DNA of 64,000 nucleotides from assembly GCA_035544955.1 (NCBI GenBank), contig DASZZN010000041.1:1-64000 (forward strand). The letters are read 5' to 3'. The notes below the pieces were generated by a model. The model searched no databases, was not told the origin of the DNA, and worked only from the letters and a program-made list of their open reading frames with translations. Below are positions 25,091 through 33,744 of this stretch, one piece after another. The stretch is from Candidatus Dormiibacterota bacterium. GTDB taxonomy: Bacteria > Chloroflexota > Dormibacteria > CF-121. The translations under genes were made by a program, and so were the position numbers. The first letter of the stretch is position 1; the number at the start of each line of letters is the position of its first letter.

Positions 25091-26137
25091 CTAGCCCGAC
25101 GTCGGCGTCGCTGGACGTAGTTTCGCCATCGCGTCGACGAACTCGCGGCGAAGCGGGGCACGGGTGACTTCGTCGCCGAAGCCGCCATCGAGCGCCTGCA
25201 GGTTCATCGCGGATATCTCCTCGGGTGAGCAGCCCAACGCATGAGAGACTGTCTGATATTCCTGCGTCAACGTCACGTTAGATACGGTCCGCGAGTCCGT
25301 GCTGATCGTGACTTTGATGCCCTGCTCGTAAAAGCGCCTCAACGGATGATCCTCGAGTCGCTGCACAGCTTTCGTCTGCGCGTTGCTCGTTGGCGCCATG
25401 TCGAGTTGCACACCGTTTTCTTTGATCATGGCGATGACTTCCGCGTCTTCCTGGGCTCGCACGCCGTGCCCGAGGCGCACGGCTCCCATCGAGATCGCCT
25501 GACGGACGCTTTCGGGCCCGGCGGCTTCCCCGGCATGAATCGTGATGTTCAAGCCCAGTGATCGGGCGACGCGGAACGCGTCTTCGTGCAGGATCGGTGG
25601 ATGGCCCGCCTCGTCGCCGGCCAGGTCGAATCCGACGACCCCCTCGCCCACGTATCGACCAGCGATCTGCGCGAGCGACACGTTCTGGGCCGGCGGCATG
25701 TCCCGCAGCGCCGTTACGATCACGCCACCCTCGAGCCCGAACGCTTTCTTACCGGCGGTCCAGCCGCTCAGCACCGCCCGAATCACGTCCGTGAGCGACA
25801 GACCCTGCTGGACGTGCAGCCACGGCCCGTATCGGATCTCGGCATATCGCACGTTATCGTTCTTCAGATCTTCGCAGAGCTCGTACGTGGCCCGCTCGAG
25901 CGCCGGCACCGTCTGTAGGACCGCGATCGGCAACTCGAAGTAGGCGATGTACTCAACGAGGGACGCCGTACGGTCGGTGGCCTCGAGAAAGTCCCTGAGC
26001 TTTCCGACATCCTGTGTCGGCAGAAGAACGCCACCTTGCTTAGCCAGCTCCAGGACAGTCTGGGGACGCACAGAACCGTCGAGGTGGAGATGCAGCTCGG
26101 CCTTAGGAATCGCCTGAAAGTAGGAGGCATCGTCCAT
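25091..26137 (-). CDS. add: Adenosine deaminase
   Basis: 348 aa. Zinc-dependent deamination of adenosine to inosine. Metal motif HLHLDGS (His16, His18), ELCEDLKNDNVRYAEIRYGPWLH, VVGFDLAGDEAGHPP, the catalytic NITIHAGEAAGPESVRQAI (His-Ala-Gly-Glu), RLGHGVRAQED, LDMAPTSNAQT and ISTDSRTVSNVTLTQEY; the last replaces the STDDP of most ADAs, keeping the metal-binding Asp. It converges on the nucleoside operon from its own promoter and would feed inosine to the nucleoside hydrolase. Confidence 0.88.
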   Translation of the reverse strand: MDDASYFQAIPKAELHLHLDGSVRPQTVLELAKQGGVLLPTQDVGKLRDFLEATDRTASLVEYIAYFELPIAVLQTVPALERATYELCEDLKNDNVRYAEIRYGPWLHVQQGLSLTDVIRAVLSGWTAGKKAFGLEGGVIVTALRDMPPAQNVSLAQIAGRYVGEGVVGFDLAGDEAGHPPILHEDAFRVARSLGLNITIHAGEAAGPESVRQAISMGAVRLGHGVRAQEDAEVIAMIKENGVQLDMAPTSNAQTKAVQRLEDHPLRRFYEQGIKVTISTDSRTVSNVTLTQEYQTVSHALGCSPEEISAMNLQALDGGFGDEVTRAPLRREFVDAMAKLRPATPTSG

Positions 26138-26203
26138 CGAAGATTCCGCCGTATGCTACCAGCCGCCTCTGGCCCGCGCCTGACGATCGCTCTCGCTCGC
26201 GAT

Positions 26204-27427
26204 TCAGGCTGATCGCGCGCTGGGTATCACCGGCCGCGGCGGTGGGATCGCGGAGAATTGAGCGTCCTTGTGGCGGACCAGCCGCCAGCCCTCTTCATGG
26301 ACCCCGCGGTGGTGCGGCCGGCATAAGAGGGCCAGGTTGGGCAGCGCCGTCGCGCCGCCCCGCGTCCACCACACCAGGTGATGCCCATCACACCAGATCG
26401 GCGGCCGCGTACAGCCGGGAAAGACACAGTGCCGGTCGCGCGCTTCGAGCGCGCGCCGGGTCGACGCCGGGACCGTTCGGCTGGCGTGGTTGAGCTCCTG
26501 GTCCAGCTCGCCCTGGCCGGTGATCCGGATGATCGCACTGTCGCAGGCGTAGCGCTGAACGGTCTCCGCCGGCACGGTGCCGCCGCCATCCAGCTCACCC
26601 GCCGGCGCGCCCGGCGTCCCCGCCAGCGTGTCGAGGCTGGCGCGAATGATCAATTGCGGCCGCGGGCCGGCGCCAGTGCGCTTGCCGCCCGACCCACCCT
26701 GGCGGCCGAGTTCCACGAGCGCGTCGGCGCTACGCTGCCCATAGCTGCGCGCGTCATCCTTGACCGGCGTCATGAATTTCTGCAGGGCGCCGCGGAGCGT
26801 CGCGCCGCCCTCGGCATCGAGCACGCCATCGAGCCGCACCATGCCGTCCTGCGGCTCGCTGATGTGGAAGTACCGCCGCTGGTACGCGTGGTTCGCTTCG
26901 GCGAGGGCCCCCGCCGCGTCGACTCGGTGCTCGAAATTCTTCGCCACGCCGACGAACTGGCCCGGGTCCATGCTGCGGGCGGCATCGAGTAGGCTGGCCT
27001 CTTCTCTGCGCACCGCGGCGGCGCCGACGTGCTCCGCGGCGCGGGCCATGACGACCGCATGCTGGTAACCGAGGTCGCCGTTTGCGAAGGCCGCCTCCGT
27101 CTTGGGGAGCTGCTCCAGCTGGCGGGCGATCTCGACCCGCTCCAGCGCCGCGCCGCCGGAGAGCTTGCACTTCCAGCGCAGCCACGCCGTCAGCGAGAGG
27201 GCGCCATCGGCCTTGTACTCGCCCGACTTGTCGAAGCGGCGCACGCCATCGGCGAAGACCGACTCAGACCGGTCGATGACGCCGCGGATTTCAATCAGCG
27301 GCTCGCCGAGCGAGGCGTCGTCCTGGGCGCTCAGCCAGCCCAGCAGATCGTCCAGGGCGGCCTTGATCCGTGCGAGCGGAGTCCCCGATCGATCGCCTGC
27401 CGCGCCCATGCTTCCATCGTGCAGCAC
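26204..27427 (-). CDS. DUF222 / 13E12-repeat protein with HNH nuclease domain
   Basis: 407 aa. The N-terminal DUF222 region (about 30-250: LSLTAWLRWKCKLSGGAALERVEIARQLEQLPKTEAAFANGDLGYQHAVVMAR) is that of the mycobacterial 13E12 repeat family. The C-terminal HNH motif is RHCVFPGCTRPPIWCDGHHLVWW, then ALPNLALLCRPHHRGVHEEGW, with both zinc-knuckle-like Cys and the catalytic His-His/His residues. Such genes are multicopy and considered mobile-element-associated or nuclease paralogues. No flanking repeats or partner genes are visible here, so whether it is mobile cannot be judged. Confidence 0.85.
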   Translation of the reverse strand: MLHDGSMGAAGDRSGTPLARIKAALDDLLGWLSAQDDASLGEPLIEIRGVIDRSESVFADGVRRFDKSGEYKADGALSLTAWLRWKCKLSGGAALERVEIARQLEQLPKTEAAFANGDLGYQHAVVMARAAEHVGAAAVRREEASLLDAARSMDPGQFVGVAKNFEHRVDAAGALAEANHAYQRRYFHISEPQDGMVRLDGVLDAEGGATLRGALQKFMTPVKDDARSYGQRSADALVELGRQGGSGGKRTGAGPRPQLIIRASLDTLAGTPGAPAGELDGGGTVPAETVQRYACDSAIIRITGQGELDQELNHASRTVPASTRRALEARDRHCVFPGCTRPPIWCDGHHLVWWTRGGATALPNLALLCRPHHRGVHEEGWRLVRHKDAQFSAIPPPRPVIPSARSA

Positions 27428-27488
27428 AGGTGCGACAGCTGTCTGTCAATCACCCAGAGACCACAATACTTACCGCACCGAGCAGTCG

Positions 27489-28202
27489 CTACGCGGCGCG
27501 CTTGTGGCCGTTGCCAGTCAGCACCAGGCCCAGCATCTCGGACGGCCGCGTCGCCCACAGTCGGTGCCGGCGGAACGCCGCCCGAAGCTCCGGCGTCAGT
27601 CCCCAGGCGGCGAGCACGGTGCGCACCCGGGCAGCCCTGCCGGTCATAAGGTCCACCATACTGTCGCCGACGTACACCGCGTTCGAGCGCGACAATCCCA
27701 GGTGGCCAATGGCCGCCAGCAATGGGTCCGGCGCCGGCTTGGGCGGCGTCACATCCTCGAAGCCGATCACGACGCCGAAGAATCCCCGCAGGCCGCACGC
27801 CTCGAGCTCCGCCTCGATCAGCGCCCGCCGCTTACAGGAGACGACGCCCAGCGGCGAACCGGCTTGATGAAGCTTCCGGACGAGGGTCGGGATGCCGCGG
27901 AACACGCGCGCATGGCCGAGCCTCGAATCCACCGAGCGATACGTCGCAACCAGCTCCTCCCACATGTGTGGCGCGACGATCTTCATCTGCTCCGGCAGGG
28001 GCAGGCCTCGGTTCTGCCGGAAGAGCTGGCGCGCGCCCTCGTCCAGGCGATGCGTCCGCATCACGTGCGCGAACGCCTCCTCGATCAGTGGATAGCTGTC
28101 AACCAGCGTGCCGTCGAAGTCGAAGATCAGGCCCCGCGCACGGCCATTGTGGCCGGCGGAGGGCGTAAGGGGTCGAAGAAGAGACTCTGGTTCGGTTGCC
28201 AC
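27489..28202 (-). CDS. HAD-superfamily hydrolase (phosphoglycolate phosphatase-like)
   Basis: 237 aa. GLIFDFDGTLVDSYPLIEEAFAHVM (motif I, two Asp), PLGVVSCKRRALIEAELEACGL (motif II Ser), KPAPDPLLAAIGHLG (motif III Lys) and VYVGDSMVDLMTGRAA (motif IV Asp). The helical cap after motif I is of the C1 type found in Gph/PpaX/beta-phosphoglucomutase. The substrate could be phosphoglycolate, pyrophosphate or a sugar phosphate; nearness to a sugar-uptake cluster hints at the last. Confidence 0.82.
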   Translation of the reverse strand: MATEPESLLRPLTPSAGHNGRARGLIFDFDGTLVDSYPLIEEAFAHVMRTHRLDEGARQLFRQNRGLPLPEQMKIVAPHMWEELVATYRSVDSRLGHARVFRGIPTLVRKLHQAGSPLGVVSCKRRALIEAELEACGLRGFFGVVIGFEDVTPPKPAPDPLLAAIGHLGLSRSNAVYVGDSMVDLMTGRAARVRTVLAAWGLTPELRAAFRRHRLWATRPSEMLGLVLTGNGHKRAA

Positions 28203-28354
28203 GTGTCATCAACATCCCTCGGGTAGGCTGGGCGCGCTCCCCCGGGTGCTGCGCTGTCGACGAATCGACCCTTCCCAACAAAATTATGCCAGTCGTATAA
28301 CGTCGCCGTCCACCATTCCTCTCGGAAACCGGGACTGGCCAAACGCCCGTTCGC

Positions 28355-30217
28355 TCAGGTCTCAGGAACCAGCTGGATAAGGGACGCACCCGGCATTGGC
28401 AGCGGAAACTCCAGGACGGCGTTCCCGCGCTCCGCGGCCACCATCCCAGGCGGCACGAGGGCGTCCAACCGGTCCGCCTGCCGAAGCCTCGCCCAGCTTT
28501 GCGCGTCCGGCCAGTCGGGCGAGCCGGCCGCCGGCCAATGGCGTGCGATATTGGAATGTTCCCGATCGAGCCGCCAGTGCTCCCTGCGGTAACGGGCCGC
28601 GCCGAGACCAGAGAACCGCAGCCTCACATTTCGATCCAGCAGCGCGGCGCCGTCCTGCTTGCTCTGGTCCAGGGTGCCGTTCCAGACGACTGCGTGAATG
28701 GCACCGTCCGGACTCGACGTGGCGATGGCCTGGACCAGTGATTCCGCTCCGTCGCCGTTGACGTCGACGACCAGCCGATCACGACCCAGCATCTCGAGCA
28801 TTCGCAGCGCCCAGTAGCGTGGCTTGCGCAGGTTGCCGACCGCCAGCAGGCCGAACCCCCCGTGTAGCAACCGCGGCGGCCGGCCGAGTTCCTCGAAGTG
28901 ATCCGAGATGACCCAATACGCCAGATGCTCGGCGCGATCCATGGCCGAAAACATGCCGTGCAGGACAAACGGCCCACCCAGCACAGAATCGTTGATCGGC
29001 GCGAAGTGCCGAGGACTAACCCCCCATTCTGTCCACCACACCGGCCGGGGTCCGAGCCCGACGTCCATGGCCGTTGCCGCCACATCGAGCGGGAGATTCC
29101 CGTACGTATGGGTCGCGAGGAAATCGACGGCGGCGCCCGACTCGATCACGTGGGCGGCGAAATCGGCGATCCAGCCGGCGGCCGCGGTTGCCGGTCCCCC
29201 CACCTTGAGGCGCGCATCGACGGCCTTGATGGCGGCGGCCGCCTCGTCATAGAGTCGGAAATACTCCTGCCGGCTGCTGCTCCAGAAGACCTCGAGGTTG
29301 GGTTCATTCCAGACCTCGAACCCCCAGTCGGCGACCTCGGCGATGCCGTAGCGATCTACCAGATGTTGCGCGAGCGCGCCCACCAGGCCGCGCCACCGAC
29401 CCCAGTCCTTCGGCGGCGAGATGATGGCACGGTAGTCAAAGACCGTCGCGCGCGGATCCCGAGCCAGCGCCCTCGGCATGAAGGAGAGTTCGACGACCGG
29501 GCGGAGTCCAAGAGCGAGAAGCCGATCGTAGACGCGGTCGACGCCAGCGAAGTCATAAGCGGGCCTGCCATCGGGTTCTGAATACACGCCAAGATCATCC
29601 ATCAGGATGCCGTGCGCCCGAACGCGATTGACGCCGAGCTCCTCATGGGCTATGCGAAACGCCTGCGCGAACTCCTCGCCGACATCGAAGCCATCATCAT
29701 TGCGACCGTAGAAGAGCTGCGTCAGATGTTCCGAGCCGACCATGTGCCAGGGCCGGACCAGCGGACGCAGCACCGCACCCGCATGAACAGTGACCTCAAC
29801 CGCGCCGGGCCTGGTCGTCGCTTTGGCCCGCACCCCCGGCGACAACGGTCCGTGCGTGCCGTCCGCCGAGGTCAGCGACGCCACGGCGTACCAGGCGTCG
29901 ACACCCGGACGTCCCGTGGTGTCGGCATAACATGGTCCCGGCACGGCGAGCACGTCTCCCCCACCGTGATCGATCGTCGTAAAGGGGCCATCCGGACGTT
30001 CCGACCGCTGCACCACATAGCCGGCGGCGCCCTTCACCAGCGACCAGCGCAGGGTTACCTGTCCCCCACCGGCCTCGGCGCGAACATCGTCAGGTGCCAG
30101 CAGCTCCTCGGCAATCGCTGCCGCGACCGAATCGCGGCGATGCCCGACCCGCCGTTCCCAATCGAGGCGGGCGGCCGCCTCCCGTTGCTTGGGAGGCGGC
30201 TGGCCCGAAGTCGACAT
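28355..30217 (-). CDS. GH39-type glycoside hydrolase with fibronectin type III domain
   Basis: 620 aa, ATG at 30217 overlapping the stop of the upstream gene (TGATG). Residues about 41-133 look like an FnIII domain (VTLRWSLVKGAAGYVVQRS). The rest is a clan-A barrel resembling GH39 beta-xylosidases/alpha-iduronidases: acid/base Glu305 in GFEVWNEPN, nucleophile Glu397 in VWWTEWGVS, THTYG between them, and FSAMDRAEHLAYWVISDHFEELG. No signal peptide, so it would act in the cytoplasm on oligosaccharides brought in by the nearby ABC importer. Substrate not determinable. Confidence 0.78.
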   Translation of the reverse strand: MSTSGQPPPKQREAAARLDWERRVGHRRDSVAAAIAEELLAPDDVRAEAGGGQVTLRWSLVKGAAGYVVQRSERPDGPFTTIDHGGGDVLAVPGPCYADTTGRPGVDAWYAVASLTSADGTHGPLSPGVRAKATTRPGAVEVTVHAGAVLRPLVRPWHMVGSEHLTQLFYGRNDDGFDVGEEFAQAFRIAHEELGVNRVRAHGILMDDLGVYSEPDGRPAYDFAGVDRVYDRLLALGLRPVVELSFMPRALARDPRATVFDYRAIISPPKDWGRWRGLVGALAQHLVDRYGIAEVADWGFEVWNEPNLEVFWSSSRQEYFRLYDEAAAAIKAVDARLKVGGPATAAAGWIADFAAHVIESGAAVDFLATHTYGNLPLDVAATAMDVGLGPRPVWWTEWGVSPRHFAPINDSVLGGPFVLHGMFSAMDRAEHLAYWVISDHFEELGRPPRLLHGGFGLLAVGNLRKPRYWALRMLEMLGRDRLVVDVNGDGAESLVQAIATSSPDGAIHAVVWNGTLDQSKQDGAALLDRNVRLRFSGLGAARYRREHWRLDREHSNIARHWPAAGSPDWPDAQSWARLRQADRLDALVPPGMVAAERGNAVLEFPLPMPGASLIQLVPET

Positions 30218-31890
30218 CAGTCGTTGTTGCGCGATGCGATGGAGAATGTCTCCATCGAAAGGTACATACGCGCCGCCCACGCGACCGGGTCGTGAGCGAA
30301 GTGTTGCTGCATCTCACGGTTCTGTAGTGCATTGTCCAGTGCGGCCATGATCATCGAGTGGTCGAGCACCAGGATCCGATGGCCGACCGAGCCGGTCACG
30401 GGGTTGACGGCATCGAAGAAACCGTTGGCCCCGTACACCCCGGGATAGCGCTGACGCAGGGCCTTAATGTTGCCGTAGGCCTGCTGGGCCGCGACATCCA
30501 GGGCAAGAAATGACGCGTGCGGCGTAACCACGTCCTCGGTTGCGCAGCCGTGGCACTGGGACAACCCGCTGCTCGGGTGGCTGGCGTTGGCCCCGAACCC
30601 GTAGTAGGGGAAAGTCAGGCCCTCGACCCCGAAGCCGCCATAGCCGCCACTGTCGTCTGCGGTGCTGGACGGCGACATGCCCCAGACCGGGTAGTGGAGC
30701 TGCTGGGTTGCGTACCTGATGGCTACCTGTGGAGTCCGCACGTCCGCAAGACCGAAGCTGTTTGGCCCCCAGGTGGTCTCCGGGACGACCTCATTTGCCA
30801 TCAGGCCCTCGAACATCCCGCCGGCAAACGTGGGGATGAAGGTAAGATTCGCGCCCGGATAGGTGTAGTGGCCTTCCCAGACGTCGAATTTCTTGCCCGA
30901 CTGGGGATCGCGGTAGACCGTCCAGTAGCCGCCGTGCGGCCACTGCCCTTGCCATGAGAAGTCGGGGTCAGTCGCCTGGCATTCGGGATGCGGAGCCTTC
31001 GGCGGTAGCACCCGCCAGCTGCGCCACCAAACGTCGCCGGGCATCTGGTGCAGTCCCATCCCAATGTACGCCGAGATTCGCGGATCACTGTAGAAGGCGC
31101 CGTTATGGTAGTAGTGCGGGCCGTTGCTGCCCACGTCCGGTGGAAGCCCGACATAATAGCCACCGTACATCTGGCCGGTGGGTTGATTGCCAACGGCGGG
31201 GTTGACGTTGCATCTCGTCTGTGGACGACCGTCATAGAAGAGCCCGAAGTCCATCGGCGCGATCAGCTGGTCGACCTGGCGCCGCAGGCTCGGTAGCGCA
31301 CTGCGGGCGATGATCAGACCGGATGCGTACCAGCCATTGTCGACGTTGGAAATGAAGTAGCAGTTATCGAATACCGGGTTGGGCTCGGCCGAGCAATCCG
31401 ATTGACCCGGGTTCAGGATCACGTTCCCGGTCGTGGTGTCGTACCACTGGTAAAGAAATCCGTGATCGCGTTTTAGCGTGGCGACTTCGGTCAGGGTGGC
31501 CGAGATCTCCTTCGTCGCCTCACGCTTGCTGATCAGTCCGAGGTCATGGGCCGCCACGACCGCCCACAGGTACACTCCGATGTTGGCCGCCGAGGTGTAC
31601 CGGCCATAACTGGTTGGTGTAGGCGAACCCCCCGCGTAAGTGAGGTTGTCCATCGGCAGATGGGTCTGGGGGTCGACGTCCTTGGCGTAGAACTTCCAGG
31701 TATCGCGCGCGATCGCCATCAGCGTCTTGCGCTGCTGCTCGCTCAACCCATTACAGTCTTGCCCCTGGTGGTCGCCCTGGCAATTGGACTGTCCCTGGTC
31801 ACCCGGACCGGCTGCCGCCGCGGGCGACGCGAAGGCGGCGGCCAGCAGGACAATCGAGAAAAGCACACCGAAGACGCGCGTACGAACCAT
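30217..31890 (-). CDS. Secreted glucoamylase-like / GH144-type protein (Glycoamylase domain)
   Basis: 557 aa with a clear signal peptide (VFGVLFSIVLLAAAFASPAAAA). Stretches such as ISATLTEVATLKRDHGFLYQWYDTTTG, FISNVDNGWYASGLIIAR, FEGLMANEVVPETTWGPNSFG, YPVWGMSPSSTADDSGGYGGFG, VVTPHASFLALDVAAQ and DHSMIMAALDNAL follow the pattern of the Glycoamylase (PF10091) / GH144 endo-beta-1,2-glucanase fold, an (alpha/alpha)6 barrel. Likely a secreted glycanase that supplies the ABC importer. First glycosidase of the cluster, its stop overlapping the GH39 start. Confidence 0.65.
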   Translation of the reverse strand: MVRTRVFGVLFSIVLLAAAFASPAAAAGPGDQGQSNCQGDHQGQDCNGLSEQQRKTLMAIARDTWKFYAKDVDPQTHLPMDNLTYAGGSPTPTSYGRYTSAANIGVYLWAVVAAHDLGLISKREATKEISATLTEVATLKRDHGFLYQWYDTTTGNVILNPGQSDCSAEPNPVFDNCYFISNVDNGWYASGLIIARSALPSLRRQVDQLIAPMDFGLFYDGRPQTRCNVNPAVGNQPTGQMYGGYYVGLPPDVGSNGPHYYHNGAFYSDPRISAYIGMGLHQMPGDVWWRSWRVLPPKAPHPECQATDPDFSWQGQWPHGGYWTVYRDPQSGKKFDVWEGHYTYPGANLTFIPTFAGGMFEGLMANEVVPETTWGPNSFGLADVRTPQVAIRYATQQLHYPVWGMSPSSTADDSGGYGGFGVEGLTFPYYGFGANASHPSSGLSQCHGCATEDVVTPHASFLALDVAAQQAYGNIKALRQRYPGVYGANGFFDAVNPVTGSVGHRILVLDHSMIMAALDNALQNREMQQHFAHDPVAWAARMYLSMETFSIASRNND

Positions 31891-31903
31891 GCTTGATTCC
31901 TCC

Positions 31904-32806
31904 TTAACCCTTGAGGCCGGTTGTCGCGATGCCCTGCTGCACGAACCGCTGCAGCAGCAAGAAAACCAAAAGCACGGGAGCGATCAGTACGACCGAGCCT
32001 GCCATCAGCATGCCGTAGTCGATCGCGTTCTGCCCGATCGAGAAGGTCGCAACCGCGACCGGCAGCGTGTACATCGAGTCGCTTGTCGCGATGATCAGCG
32101 GCCACAGGAAGTTGTTCCAGCTGCCGAGGAATGTCAGGATGCCCAGCGTCGCCAGCGGCGCGCCTAGGAGCGGGAGCACGACCCGCCGGAAGACCGTGAA
32201 CTCACCGGCGCCGTCCATGCGCGCCGCCTCCAGGAGCTCGTCGGGGATGCCCTGGATGAACTGGCGCATCAGGAAGACGCCGAACGCCTGGGCGGCGAAC
32301 GGCAGGATCAGCCCGGCGTAGCTGTTGACGAAACCCAGGTTGCTCATCAGCACAAAGAGTGGAACCAGGTAGACCGTCTGCGGCACCATGATGGTCGCCA
32401 GCACGATCAGGAAGACCGCGCTCTTCCCACGAAAGCGCAGTTTGGCCAGCGCGTAGCCGATCATCGAGCAGAACAGCAGGTTCGACGCGACCACGATGGT
32501 GGCCACGATCACCGAGTTGACGAAGTACTGTGGGAAGTTCAGCTTGGTGAAGATCGTCGTGTAGTTGTCGAGGGTAAACGTCTGCGGGATCCAGGTCGGT
32601 GGCACGTGATGGAGCTCAGCGGACGTCTTGACCGAGCTGGCGACCATCCAGAGGAAGGGACCGACCAGCAAGACCAGGCCGATCAGTAACACGGCATACA
32701 CCCACAAGGAATTACCCTCGCGACGGCCACCACGTGACGGACGCTGCTCGGGTCTGGCCTGGGTGACTACAGGAATGGCTGAGCGGACGGGGGCTGCCAC
32801 ACTCAT
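31904..32806 (-). CDS. Sugar ABC transporter permease, MalG type
   Basis: 300 aa, six membrane segments. The cytoplasmic EAA loop is IPDELLEAARMDGAGEFTVFRRVVLPLL. WTP-like N-terminal region (WMVASSVKTSAELHHVPPTWIPQTFTLDNYTTIF) is typical of MalG/UgpE partners. Its start overlaps the stop of the MalF-type gene by 4 nt. It forms a CUT1 importer with the next two genes. Confidence 0.9.
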   Translation of the reverse strand: MSVAAPVRSAIPVVTQARPEQRPSRGGRREGNSLWVYAVLLIGLVLLVGPFLWMVASSVKTSAELHHVPPTWIPQTFTLDNYTTIFTKLNFPQYFVNSVIVATIVVASNLLFCSMIGYALAKLRFRGKSAVFLIVLATIMVPQTVYLVPLFVLMSNLGFVNSYAGLILPFAAQAFGVFLMRQFIQGIPDELLEAARMDGAGEFTVFRRVVLPLLGAPLATLGILTFLGSWNNFLWPLIIATSDSMYTLPVAVATFSIGQNAIDYGMLMAGSVVLIAPVLLVFLLLQRFVQQGIATTGLKG

Positions 32807-33741
32807 GTGTCGCTCCTCAACAGCCGGAACTGGATGAGGGTGACCGCCGCGATGACGACGAACAGCGTGTAGGCCATGGCGCTCGCGTAGCCCTGGTGGA
32901 AGAAGTTGAAGCCCTGCTGGTAGACGTACATCGAAATCGGCCGCGTCTTGTTCAGCGGGCCGCCTTGCGTCATGACGAAGGGCTCCTCGAAGACCTGCAG
33001 GAACCCGATGGTGGTGACCACGGTAAGAAGCAGCGTCGTCGGCTTCAGCATCGGCAGCGTGATGCTGCGGAATTCCTGCCAGCGGTTGGCGCCATCGATG
33101 CGGGCCGCCTCGTAGAGGTCGTTCGGGATGCCCTGGAGGCCCGCCAGGAAGATGATCATCGCATTGCCGAAGTTGCGCCAGACCATCAGGGCGACGATGA
33201 TCCCCACGGCGAGGGTGGGATTGCCTAGCCAGTCGGGTCCTGCGATGCCGAAGGTATGCAAGAGGCCGTTCACGAGGCCGAAGTCGGTATTGAACAGGAA
33301 GCGCCAGATGACCGCGATCGCCACGATGCTCGACACAACCGGCAGGTAATAGCCAACCCGGAAGACCGCCCGGAAGCGGCTGATCCCGCGATTGAGCGCG
33401 ACCGCAGCCGCCAGCCCAACTGCCAGGTTCAAGACGGTGCCGAACACGACGAAGATGGTGGTAGTCAAAGCCGCCTGCAGGAAGTTCGGGTCATGCAGGA
33501 GCCTGGCGTAGTTGCCCAACCCGATGAAGTGCGCGGAGAACGGGTCGACGAGGTTGCCGAGGCTGAAGTCCGTGAAGCTCAGGATGGCCGAGGCAAGAAT
33601 GGGCAGCGCCAGGAACGCGAGAAAGATCAGCAGGAACGGCGCCGAGAAGGCCCACCCGGTGAGGGCCTCCTTGAGCCACCCGCGCCTGGCGGCTGGCCGC
33701 GCCCGCGGAACGGACGCGACCAGCGCTTGTTGGGCGCTCAT
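32803..33741 (-). CDS. Sugar ABC transporter permease, MalF type
   Basis: 312 aa, six membrane segments. EAA motif IPNDLYEAARIDGANRWQEFRSITLPML, preceded by MVWRNFGNAMIIFLAGLQG and followed by VFEEPFVMTQGGPLNKT, the standard MalF/UgpA pattern. It begins 3 bp after the binding-protein gene. Works with the MalG-type subunit; the ATPase is probably the MsmX-type gene at 35269. Confidence 0.9.
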   Translation of the reverse strand: MSAQQALVASVPRARPAARRGWLKEALTGWAFSAPFLLIFLAFLALPILASAILSFTDFSLGNLVDPFSAHFIGLGNYARLLHDPNFLQAALTTTIFVVFGTVLNLAVGLAAAVALNRGISRFRAVFRVGYYLPVVSSIVAIAVIWRFLFNTDFGLVNGLLHTFGIAGPDWLGNPTLAVGIIVALMVWRNFGNAMIIFLAGLQGIPNDLYEAARIDGANRWQEFRSITLPMLKPTTLLLTVVTTIGFLQVFEEPFVMTQGGPLNKTRPISMYVYQQGFNFFHQGYASAMAYTLFVVIAAVTLIQFRLLRSDT

Positions 33742-33744
33742 CGG

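Noticed and set aside
26204-27427. HNH-DUF222 gene as evidence of a mobile element or defence system
   Set aside because: No terminal repeats, integrase, methylase or partner genes; 13E12-type genes are commonly scattered singly.
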